Origin: an uncultured Treponema sp. | Lineage (GTDB): Bacteria > Spirochaetota > Spirochaetia > Treponematales > Treponemataceae | NCBI RefSeq assembly: GCF_946187725.1 | Contig: NZ_CAMHSK010000027.1 | Coordinates: 1 to 38,213, forward strand | DNA length: 38,213 nt | Direction of reading: 5' to 3' | In this document: positions 25,030 through 31,795 of the stretch, piece after piece | Layout: every line of letters starts with the position of its first letter | Numbering within the stretch: the stretch's first letter is position 1 | The notes under the pieces: model-generated | What the model saw: only the letters and a program-made list of their open reading frames with translations | Database searches by the model: none | Told to the model about the DNA's origin: nothing | Program-made: the position numbers and the translations under genes

Positions 25030-25068
25030 AAGATAAAAAGAGCACTTGAAATTGTCAACAATTTCAAG
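25030..25068 (-). promoter_or_regulatory. leaderless promoter and palindromic operator of the 95-residue protein
   Basis: On the minus strand, TTGACA (25053-25058), 17 nt, TATCTT (25030-25035), then 6 nt to the ATG at 25023. A perfect palindrome of two 11-nt arms, CTTGAAATTGT (25045-25055) and ACAATTTCAAG (25058-25068), with a 2-nt centre, covers the -35. This is a clear candidate operator. Confidence 0.85.
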
Positions 25069-25096
25069 ATGAACATTGCATAGTACCTCCCCCGCG

Positions 25097-25137
25097 CACC
25101 CGTGCGTTAACGCACTAAAAACTGTGCGTGCACACTA
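25097..25137 (+). repeat. 41-bp repeat, copy 2
   Basis: Same orientation as copy 1, with 39/41 identity. The distance from copy start to copy start is 402 bp and encloses the 95-residue gene and its control region. In this copy the second hairpin is stronger (TGTGC-GT-GCACA). Confidence 0.9.
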
Positions 25138-25148
25138 ACACGCTTTTT

Positions 25149-25177
25149 TTGAAATGTGGTAGTTTTCTTTGCATAAA
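25149..25177 (+). promoter_or_regulatory. promoter of the 183-residue lipoprotein
   Basis: TTGAAA (25149-25154), 17 nt, CATAAA (25172-25177). The start is near 25184, giving a leader of about 35 nt with AGAGG before the ATG. Confidence 0.5.
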
Positions 25178-25218
25178 GGGGCGTATGCCTTTTACAAAAA
25201 CAAAAAAGAGGTTTTATT

Positions 25219-25770
25219 ATGAAAAAACTTTTCAAAACATTGGCTGCACTCGCAGTAGTTGCAGCACTGGGATTTGGTTTCGTTTCGTGTGGAGATCCAG
25301 AAGATGACAATGACGGAAATCCTGGAAGCGGCGCAATTCCAACAGAAGGAATTGCAGAGCGTTTTAAGGATGTGAAATACTCTCACAGTTCAGAAGAAGA
25401 GGCGATAGCAAAAGTAGAGAATGATGAACGGGAAACGTCAAGCTATGGATGGAGCGAGAGGTTTATATATTTTTATGAAAACGGTACTTATATTCTTTTC
25501 CATCATGACTGTACGTACTCAAAATTCTTGACAGCTGGTAAAGTCGAAAAATCGTCAGATAAAACAATTGTGGAAGAGAAAGGTACATACAAACTGACTG
25601 GCACTTTTGATTCTGGCTCGATTGAATTTACGGCAACACATACAGTTAACCCTTTCAATGAGAAATTGGTTGAAGTTGGTACACAATATTCTGAAACAGA
25701 AACAATAGAAAATGGAAAATTTTCTACCTATAATAGATATATGGGCTATGGGAACTTTGAGAAACAATAG
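25219..25770 (+). CDS. lipoprotein of unknown function
   Basis: 183 residues. The signal peptide ends in the lipobox FVSC (Cys24), followed by an acidic/Gly linker (GDPEDDNDGNPGSG). The mature part reads as a beta-rich lipocalin-like or META-like domain (RFIYFYENGTYILFHHDC, KGTYKLTGTFDSGSIEFTATH), a common layout in treponemal lipoproteins, but the family is not identified. It is a single gene with its own promoter and a strong terminator 25 nt after the stop. Confidence 0.82.
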   Translation: MKKLFKTLAALAVVAALGFGFVSCGDPEDDNDGNPGSGAIPTEGIAERFKDVKYSHSSEEEAIAKVENDERETSSYGWSERFIYFYENGTYILFHHDCTYSKFLTAGKVEKSSDKTIVEEKGTYKLTGTFDSGSIEFTATHTVNPFNEKLVEVGTQYSETETIENGKFSTYNRYMGYGNFEKQ

Positions 25771-25794
25771 CAACTAGCCATTTTCTTCACATTC

Positions 25795-25819
25795 ACAGGC
25801 TGTCATTCGGGCAGCCTGT
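25795..25819 (+). terminator. terminator of the lipoprotein gene
   Basis: A perfect 8-bp stem (ACAGGCTG with CAGCCTGT) around a 9-nt loop, followed by ATTTTTAT. Confidence 0.88.
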
Positions 25820-25850
25820 ATTTTTATAATTCCCAAAAGGAAGCAAAAAA

Positions 25851-26504
25851 ATGTATAATCTTTCCATGTGCTATTCTGCAAATAGAATCCCCGTTTCTCC
25901 AATAAACACAATCCTCTTCTGTGTGATTGCACAAATCATAAACCTTGCAGCCGCTTATATTTTCGGTGATATGCTTCATGTTCCGCTTTTTCTGGACACA
26001 ATCGGCACGGTGGCGGTCGTTTTTTATGCAGGTCTTGTGCCGTCTCTTTTGGTTGCTGGCCTTTATAATGTCTTCCGTGTTTTACTCATGGTCGCAATGG
26101 GGAATCCTGCCTATCCCTGGGATATGATGTACGCCCTCTGCGGTCTTGCAATCGTTTTTTGCACATGGGTTTTCATCTATAAAAACTCAAATTTCAGGGG
26201 CGGAACGCTTCTTACTGTCCTTTACCTTCTTTTGATTGTGCTTGTTTCATCATTTGCTTCAAGCCTGATTGGTGCGGGAATTGAAACTTCCCAGCGAATC
26301 ATCTTTCACAATCAGATTTATTCAAATCCCGTAACGCTTTTTGTTCAGGCCTTTCTTGGCGGCAATTTTGGTCTTTTTCTTGCCTGTTTTATCACGCGAA
26401 TTCCTGTCACAGTCCTTGACCGCTTAATCTGCACTTTTGCGGGCTGGTGCTTGTACCTGCTCTTAAAAAAATGCTCATTCCGTGCTAAAATGAATTATGA
26501 CTAA
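25851..26504 (+). CDS. multi-spanning membrane sensor (ECF S-component-like)
   Basis: 217 residues with five to six hydrophobic helices (about 16-37, 41-62, 66-83, 95-110, 122-145, 165-185). The stretch AAYIFGDMLHVPLFLDTIGTVAVVFYAGLVPSLLVAG resembles S components of energy-coupling-factor transporters. No ECF ATPase is adjacent. It overlaps the histidine kinase gene by 8 nt, so it probably serves as the ligand-sensing membrane part of that kinase. The start at 25851 has AAGGAAG upstream; ATG 25866, exactly 6 nt after an embedded TATAAT, is an alternative. Confidence 0.75.
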   Translation: MYNLSMCYSANRIPVSPINTILFCVIAQIINLAAAYIFGDMLHVPLFLDTIGTVAVVFYAGLVPSLLVAGLYNVFRVLLMVAMGNPAYPWDMMYALCGLAIVFCTWVFIYKNSNFRGGTLLTVLYLLLIVLVSSFASSLIGAGIETSQRIIFHNQIYSNPVTLFVQAFLGGNFGLFLACFITRIPVTVLDRLICTFAGWCLYLLLKKCSFRAKMNYD

Positions 26505-27327
26505 TCTTTTTACCATTCCCAATCTTGCTGATGATGCCAATGCTTTGTACGGCATTGTTCAGACTTTCATCCTCTTTTTTATTATTCTGGCAATCGTGTT
26601 TTTTGTAGCCCTTGTTGCGATTATTGCAGTCCTAATCAAAATGCGGCTTGTAAACGACAATCAGAAGGAAACCGCCGAATATGCCTCTCATGTACTTGAC
26701 GCTCAGGAAGAAGAGCGTTCACGAATTTCTGCCGAACTTCATGACACCGTGGCTCAGGACTTAAAGGCGGCCGTTACTTTTGTAGAAAACAACAAGCCTG
26801 CTTCTGAGACTAGAGACCTTCTTTTAAACTGCATTAAACAAATCCGCTCGATGTGCTATTCGCTCGTTCCGCCGGAGCTTTCGGGGCAGTCACTTTCTTC
26901 TGCACTACATGCTTTGTGCTATAATTTCAAGAATAAAACAGGCCTTGAAGTTGCTTTTTTCTTTAAGGACGAAACTTCACGCCTTTTGGACTCCGACTCG
27001 CTTTCAGATTTGCAGAAACTGAGCATTTACCGAATCGTGCAGGAATCGCTTACAAATATCCAGAAACACGCCGGTTTGTGTGAGGTTTCAGTTTTCGCAC
27101 GAAAAGAGCATAAAAATGAACGGGGTGGGCTATACCTATATATAGAGGATGACGGCAGGGGCTTTACTCCCGAAAATCTTTTGACATCGGATAAACCTTC
27201 TCACTTCGGTTTAAAGGGAATGAAAATGCGTGCGGCTCAGACGGGTGGCACGCTTTCTGTTTTTTCTGAACCAGGCCTTGGCACAAGGATTCTGCTTTTT
27301 ATTCCAATTGGAGTTTTTGAAAAATGA
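26497..27327 (+). CDS. sensor histidine kinase, NarL/DegS type (HisKA_3)
   Basis: 276 residues. A single membrane helix spans about residues 20-48. The dimerisation/phosphoacceptor helix EEERSRISAELHDTVAQDLKA carries His82, typical of HisKA_3 kinases. The ATPase domain has IYRIVQESLTNIQKHA (N box), EDDGRGF (G1) and HFGLKGMKMRA (G2). There is no extracellular sensory domain, so input must come from the overlapping upstream membrane protein. The response regulator gene overlaps its end by 4 nt. Three coupled genes form one signalling operon. Confidence 0.94.
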   Translation: MTNLFTIPNLADDANALYGIVQTFILFFIILAIVFFVALVAIIAVLIKMRLVNDNQKETAEYASHVLDAQEEERSRISAELHDTVAQDLKAAVTFVENNKPASETRDLLLNCIKQIRSMCYSLVPPELSGQSLSSALHALCYNFKNKTGLEVAFFFKDETSRLLDSDSLSDLQKLSIYRIVQESLTNIQKHAGLCEVSVFARKEHKNERGGLYLYIEDDGRGFTPENLLTSDKPSHFGLKGMKMRAAQTGGTLSVFSEPGLGTRILLFIPIGVFEK

Positions 27328-27953
27328 AGAAGACTTTTTTTGTCGTAGAAGACCACAGCCTCATGAGGCAGGGAATCACGGGCTTTCTTGCAGAACATTC
27401 TGATTTTGAATGTATTGGTTACGCTTCAAATTCCACGGATTTTTTTGATGCAATGCAGGCTTTGGGCGAAAAAACACTTCCCGCCGTTTTGATTACTGAT
27501 TTGAACATCGAAGGCAGCGTAGAGAAGGGGCTTTCTTTGATTAAAAATTGCCGCTCAGAATTTCCAACTGTAAGAATTGTGGTGTATTCCATGCATTCAG
27601 CCGGCGGAATTGTTGGTGCGGCTTTTGAAGCGGGCTGTGACGGCTTTGTTTCCAAAATGAGCGACGAAGTGGAACTTAAAAACGCACTGGAATCTGCCGT
27701 TTTGGGAAAGCGTTATGTTGATCCGCAGATTGCACCGAATCTTGTGCTTTTTGAAATGACTCTATCCAAATTCAGTATGCGCGAAAACGAAATTCTCCGC
27801 ATGATTTTGCAGAACAAGTCCAATGTTCAGATTGCAGAAGAGCTTGGAATCAACAAGCGCACCGTCGAAAACTGCATCAGCCGCATTTACAACAAGACAG
27901 GTTTTTCAACCCACAAAGAGCTGATTGCAAGTTTCGGCAGCGGTGAGTTTTAA
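27324..27953 (+). CDS. response regulator, NarL/LuxR type
   Basis: 209 residues. The receiver domain has the acidic pair ED (9-10), phosphoacceptor Asp59 (AVLITDLNIEG), the conserved Ser (YSMHS) and Lys (FVSKMSDE). The C-terminal LuxR-type helix-turn-helix is clear (LSKFSMRENEILRMILQNKSNVQIAEELGINKRTVENCISRIYNKTG). It is the cognate regulator of the kinase just upstream. Targets are unknown; the nearest candidates are the lipoprotein upstream and the liv genes downstream, but neither is demonstrated. Confidence 0.94.
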   Translation: MKKTFFVVEDHSLMRQGITGFLAEHSDFECIGYASNSTDFFDAMQALGEKTLPAVLITDLNIEGSVEKGLSLIKNCRSEFPTVRIVVYSMHSAGGIVGAAFEAGCDGFVSKMSDEVELKNALESAVLGKRYVDPQIAPNLVLFEMTLSKFSMRENEILRMILQNKSNVQIAEELGINKRTVENCISRIYNKTGFSTHKELIASFGSGEF

Positions 27954-28048
27954 AATTTGGGCGCTCCGGCTTCGCCGTCGGGGGTTCCGCCCTTCGCTGA
28001 CGCTCATTGCCAGTGAACTGGCAACTTCGGGGCTTCATCCCCTAGCGC
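27954..28048. repeat. hairpin-rich intergenic element, copy B
   Basis: Fills the space between two convergent stop codons. Stems: CGGC/GCCG (27967-27970, 27974-27977), TTGCCAGT/ACTGGCAA (28007-28014, 28017-28024) and GGGG/CCCC (28029-28032, 28039-28042). It follows copy A in order: TCCGCCCTT, CGCT, CATTGCC, GGCAAC, TTCG, GGGGCT, ATCCC. Confidence 0.75.
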
Positions 28049-28765
28049 TTATCCACCCAGGTACGCTTTTTTTACAGCCTCATCGTGAATCATTTCTTCA
28101 GAATTTCCAGAAGAAGCGACTTCTCCGGTTTCGAGGATGTAGACGCGGTTTGCGATGCTCATTGCCTTGAAAGCGTTCTGCTCAACAAGAAGAATCGTTG
28201 TTCCTTCCTTGTTGATTTTCTGTACGATGTCAAAAATTTCATCAACGAGGATTGGTGCAAGACCCATGCTCGGTTCATCAAGCAAAAGAAGTTCCGGTTT
28301 TGACATGAGACCGCGCCCCATTGCAAGCATCTGCTGTTCACCGCCAGAAAGGGTTCCAGCCGCCTGCTTGAGTCGTTCTTTTAGTCGCGGAAACAGTTCG
28401 TAAACATGCTCCAAATCGGCCTTGATTCCGGCTTTGTCTTTTCGAAGGTATGCACCCATTTCAAGATTTTCTTTTACCGTGAGGTTTGAGAACACGCGGC
28501 GGCCTTCCGGAACATGAATAAGCCCCGCCTTTACGATTTTATCAGGACTGAGATTGGTGATGTCTTCGCCTTTAAAAATGACCGATCCGCTCTGTTTTTT
28601 AATCAGATTAGAAATTGAATGAAGTGTAGTTGTTTTTCCTGCACCGTTTGCTCCAATCAGTGAGATGATTTCGCCTTTTTTAACATCAAAGCTGATTCCT
28701 TTGAGAGCCAGAATCGAGCCATAAGATACTTTCAAATCTTTTACATTTAACATGATTTCTGCCAT
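28049..28765 (-). CDS. livF: branched-chain amino-acid ABC transporter ATPase LivF
   Basis: 238 residues. Walker A GANGAGKTT, signature TLSGGEQQMLAMGRGLM, Walker B LLLLDEPSMGLAP, switch His region ILLVEQNAFKAM (Gln/Asn form typical of LivF), ending AYLGG. It pairs with LivG to energise LivHM in the inner membrane. It has GGAGGG before the ATG. It lies 85 nt after livG; the gap is occupied by hairpin element D, which is therefore inside the transcript. Confidence 0.96.
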   Translation of the reverse strand: MAEIMLNVKDLKVSYGSILALKGISFDVKKGEIISLIGANGAGKTTTLHSISNLIKKQSGSVIFKGEDITNLSPDKIVKAGLIHVPEGRRVFSNLTVKENLEMGAYLRKDKAGIKADLEHVYELFPRLKERLKQAAGTLSGGEQQMLAMGRGLMSKPELLLLDEPSMGLAPILVDEIFDIVQKINKEGTTILLVEQNAFKAMSIANRVYILETGEVASSGNSEEMIHDEAVKKAYLGG

Positions 28766-28860
28766 TATTTCCCTCCATTAAAACGCTCCGCGGCTCAGGC
28801 ATAGCCTTCGCCGAGACTCGCTAAAAACGCTTCCAAGCGTTTTTCCCTGCTTACGCGGGG
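28766..28860. repeat. hairpin-rich intergenic element, copy D
   Basis: Lies between livG and livF. Hairpin 1: GGCTCAGGC (28792-28800) with GCCTTCGCC (28804-28812), 9-3-9 with two central mismatches. Then GAGACTCGC. Hairpin 2: AAAAACGCTT (28823-28832) with AAGCGTTTTT (28835-28844), then CCTGC. Copy G has the same frame with different arms. The livG stop (28851-28853) lies inside it. Confidence 0.8.
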
Positions 28861-29648
28861 CGCTCACTACCAAGGTATGCTTTTATAACTTCTGGGTTCT
28901 GCTGGATTTCTTCTGGTTTGCCGGTTGCAAGGACTCGGCCGTAGTTCAATACATAAAGCCGTTCGCAGATTCCCATGACGAGCTTCATGTCGTGCTCAAT
29001 CAAGAGGATTGTGAGGTGGAATTCCTTGCGGATAAAGGAAATAAGTTCCATCAGTTCTTTTGTTTCCTGAGGGTTCATGCCCGCTGCAGGTTCGTCCAAA
29101 AGTAAGATTTGCGGCTGACTTGCCAAAGCACGGCATATTTCAAGCTTTCTCTGCTCACCGTAAGGAAGATTTTTTGCAAGTTCGCCCTCTTTTTCGCGAA
29201 GTCCGAAAAGTTTGAGCAGATTCCGAACCCTGTTTGTCATCATAAGTTCGTCTTTGCGGAATTTTGGCGTTCTGAACAAAATGTGGAGCGGATTTGCCTT
29301 TCGCTGCGCGTGCATTGCAATTCGAACATTGTCCGCTACGGTAAGATTTCCGAACAGACGGATATTCTGGAAAGTTCGCGCGATTCCGATATTGTTCAGC
29401 TGTGCCGGAGACATTTTATTGACAATATGGAGTTTTGAATTTTTGTCATTGTATATAATCTGCCCGCTTGTCGGCGTATAAACACCAGAGAGCATGTTGA
29501 AAACGGTTGTCTTGCCTGCTCCGTTCGGTCCGATTAATCCGACAAGTTCACCCTTATAAAGTTCCATGTTCAAATCGCTGACAGCGCGCAATCCGCCGAA
29601 AACGATGGAAAGGTCAGTAGCTTTTAAGATGGTTCTGTTTTCGCTCAT
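28851..29648 (-). CDS. livG: branched-chain amino-acid ABC transporter ATPase LivG
   Basis: 265 residues. Walker A GPNGAGKTT, a LivG-specific insertion (MSPAQLNNIGIARTFQNIRLF), a signature region reading NLPYGEQRKLEICRALA, Walker B LLLDEPAAGMNPQE and switch His LIEHDMKLVMG. The family usually ends near AYLG; here the chain continues SERPA, encoded by the edge of repeat element D. It overlaps the livM stop by 4 nt. Confidence 0.96.
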   Translation of the reverse strand: MSENRTILKATDLSIVFGGLRAVSDLNMELYKGELVGLIGPNGAGKTTVFNMLSGVYTPTSGQIIYNDKNSKLHIVNKMSPAQLNNIGIARTFQNIRLFGNLTVADNVRIAMHAQRKANPLHILFRTPKFRKDELMMTNRVRNLLKLFGLREKEGELAKNLPYGEQRKLEICRALASQPQILLLDEPAAGMNPQETKELMELISFIRKEFHLTILLIEHDMKLVMGICERLYVLNYGRVLATGKPEEIQQNPEVIKAYLGSERPA

Positions 29649-30679
29649 TTACCGACTCCTTCTGTTGGTTCAGCTTTTGAAAGCTTTTTTGCTTTTATCT
29701 TTTTAATCAGCCCCGGAATTCCGTCCCAGCACTTGATGAATGAAAGTTCCTTCATGCCGAGCAAGCCTTGTGGTCGGAAAAGCATTACGAGAATCAATAC
29801 GACCGGGTACAAAAGCAGTCGGTAGTTCTGAAGGAATCGCAGGAATTCCTGCAAATAGGTGAGAACGAATGCCGCAATGACCGAGCCTGTGATTGAGCCC
29901 ATTCCGCCTAAAACTACGAAAATGAGCGCGTTGATTGAGTTGTTGAATGAAGCAAGTTCCGGCTTGATGAGACCGATGAACGGTGCGTAGAGTGCACCAC
30001 CGATTCCGCCGATGAAAGCCGCAACGACAAAGCCAATCATCTTGTACTTGAATACGCTGACACCGTTTGAATTTGCCGCAATTTCATCTTCGCGAACGGC
30101 CATGATTGCCCGTCCGTAGCTTGAGCGAAGGAAGTTCTGAAGGAACACGATGATTAAAACCAGCATGCCGATGATTACGAGGTAAGAAAGGCTTGCACCC
30201 CAGTCCAAACTGTCGCGCAGGAACGAATATTTGAAGCTTTTACCGTTCGGACCGCCTGTAACTTCTTTTAAGTTGACGAGTACGACACGGATAATTTCAC
30301 CGAAGGCAAGCGTTACAATTGCAAGATAATCGCCTTCGAGTTTGAGGGTTGGGAATCCAATCAAAAATCCGAAAATTGCCGCAACAATCGGAGCAACAAA
30401 CATTGCCAATGGAAGAGGAAGGCCCAAGTCCTGTGCAAGAATCATCGTTATGTAAGCGCCGACTGCCTCAAAAGCACACTGACCGAGGGTGAGCTGGCCT
30501 GTGATTCCGCTGACTACGTTTACTGAAATCGCCATAATCGCGTTGATTCCGGCGAGCGTTATTACATAAGCCGTGTATGCATTGATGATATTTGCCCGAA
30601 TCAAAAGAAAAGGCACAAAAATCGCAAATGCGGCGATTCCTGTTAAAATCAAAGTATTTCTTGTCTGAATGTTTTTCAT
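29645..30679 (-). CDS. livM: branched-chain amino-acid ABC transporter permease LivM
   Basis: 344 residues with about nine to ten membrane helices. The family core is present: GQLTLGQCAFEAVGAYI, FPTLKLEGDYLAIVTLAFGEIIRVV, GPNGK, AVREDEIAANSNGV and VLGGMGSITGSVIAAF. It forms the transmembrane channel with LivH. It starts 12 nt after livH and overlaps livG. The C-terminal cytoplasmic tail is Lys-rich. Confidence 0.96.
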   Translation of the reverse strand: MKNIQTRNTLILTGIAAFAIFVPFLLIRANIINAYTAYVITLAGINAIMAISVNVVSGITGQLTLGQCAFEAVGAYITMILAQDLGLPLPLAMFVAPIVAAIFGFLIGFPTLKLEGDYLAIVTLAFGEIIRVVLVNLKEVTGGPNGKSFKYSFLRDSLDWGASLSYLVIIGMLVLIIVFLQNFLRSSYGRAIMAVREDEIAANSNGVSVFKYKMIGFVVAAFIGGIGGALYAPFIGLIKPELASFNNSINALIFVVLGGMGSITGSVIAAFVLTYLQEFLRFLQNYRLLLYPVVLILVMLFRPQGLLGMKELSFIKCWDGIPGLIKKIKAKKLSKAEPTEGVGK

Positions 30680-30691
30680 GTCTGCCGCTCC

Positions 30692-31594
30692 TTAAACCTT
30701 AACTCTTGTTCGTTTTCCCAAAAGACCGGCCGGTTTTACAAGAAGAATCAGAATCAAAATACAGTATGAGATTGCATCTGCGTACTGAGGAGCCGGGAAG
30801 TATGCTTTGACCATTGTTTCTGCGATTCCAAGAATTACGCCGCCGACCATTGCGCCCGGAATTGAACCGATTCCGCCAAGAACGGCCGCAACGAATGCTT
30901 TGAGACCTGGAATATAGCCCATCATCGGGTCAATCTGAGGATAAGCAGTTGCATAAAGAACACCGCCCGCACCGGCCAGAACAGAGCCGATTACGAAGGT
31001 GAGCGTGATGATTCGGTTGACATTGATGCCCATGAGACTTGATGCACCCAAATCGAATGAGACGGCCTGCATTGCCTTGCCGACCTTTGTGTAATTTACT
31101 ATATAATTGAGGATAAGCATGAGAACTGCACCGAGCACAATTACGACAATCTGAATGTTTGAGATTGAAACAAGTCCGAAGGTGAAGTTCATTGTTTCCA
31201 TTGTTGGGTACTGCCGCGGATTTGGACCGACAAAAGGCAGAATTCGCATTACATTTTGCAAAATCAACTCGATTGCAATAGCGGTAATCAAGGAATTAAG
31301 TCGAGGAGCAGAGCGAAGCGGGCGGTAAGCGACTCTTTCAATGATAATGATTAAAAACGCACAAGTGACCATTGCCGCAAGAAAAGCAAATGTCATGCCG
31401 AGAGGTGTTGCTCCCAATGCACAAAGAACGAAATAGCCTGCGTAAGCTCCAATCATCATTACATCACCGTGAGCAAAGTTAATGAGCTTTACGATTCCAT
31501 AAACCATTGTGTAGCCAAGAGCTATCAGTGCATAAATGCTACCAAGTGATAGACCGTTTATGAACTGCTGAACGAAAATAGAGGCAGAATTCAA
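30692..31594 (-). CDS. livH: branched-chain amino-acid ABC transporter permease LivH
   Basis: 300 residues with about eight membrane helices. Family blocks: FINGLSLGSIYALIALGYTMVYGIVKLINFAHGDVMM, a central RPLRSAPRLNSLITAIAIELIL, AVLGGIGSIPGAMVGG and a PAGLLGKR end. It is the first of the four membrane/ATPase genes and is separated from livJ by a strong hairpin and element E. This arrangement lets the binding protein be made in excess. Confidence 0.96.
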   Translation of the reverse strand: MNSASIFVQQFINGLSLGSIYALIALGYTMVYGIVKLINFAHGDVMMIGAYAGYFVLCALGATPLGMTFAFLAAMVTCAFLIIIIERVAYRPLRSAPRLNSLITAIAIELILQNVMRILPFVGPNPRQYPTMETMNFTFGLVSISNIQIVVIVLGAVLMLILNYIVNYTKVGKAMQAVSFDLGASSLMGINVNRIITLTFVIGSVLAGAGGVLYATAYPQIDPMMGYIPGLKAFVAAVLGGIGSIPGAMVGGVILGIAETMVKAYFPAPQYADAISYCILILILLVKPAGLLGKRTRVKV

Positions 31595-31644
31595 AGTGTC
31601 CCCCTGATAAAACTTTTTTCTCCATTGTATTGTAGTTTAAAACA

Positions 31645-31698
31645 AAAACACCCGCAAGACACGAAAGATTTTTTCTCTCGCATCATTGCGGGTGTTTT
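31645..31698 (-). terminator. terminator/attenuator between livJ and livH
   Basis: A 13-bp perfect stem (31645-31657 with 31686-31698) with a 28-nt loop, followed on the minus strand by a T-rich stretch (TTTTTGTTTT). It would stop most livJ transcripts before livHMGF. Confidence 0.8.
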
Positions 31699-31795
31699 GC
31701 GGTAGCGCTGGTAGCACCGAAGTACCGCGAAGCGGTATGAGCGCTAGCGAAGTGCGGACATAGCGACCTGCCGCCAGGCAGGTACCGCCCGAATC
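31699..31795. repeat. hairpin-rich intergenic element, copy E
   Basis: Lies between the livJ stop and the livJ terminator. Stems: TACCGC-GAA-GCGGTA (31722-31736), CCTGCC-GCCA-GGCAGG and TAGCGCT/AGCGCTA. It shares TGAGCG, TAGCGAA, GTGCGG and CCCGAA, in that order, with copy F. Confidence 0.65.

Noticed and set aside
24695..25137. The 41-bp repeats as a CRISPR array
   Set aside because: Only two copies, separated by a coding gene rather than by a unique spacer of 30-40 nt; no cas genes.
27925..28170. 81-codon plus-strand frame after the response regulator gene
   Set aside because: Runs through hairpin element B and antisense into livF; no start signal.
31645..31698. The livJ-livH hairpin as a member of the GC-rich element family
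   Set aside because: It has a normal terminator shape with T-rich tail and shares no blocks with copies A-G; it only adjoins copy E.
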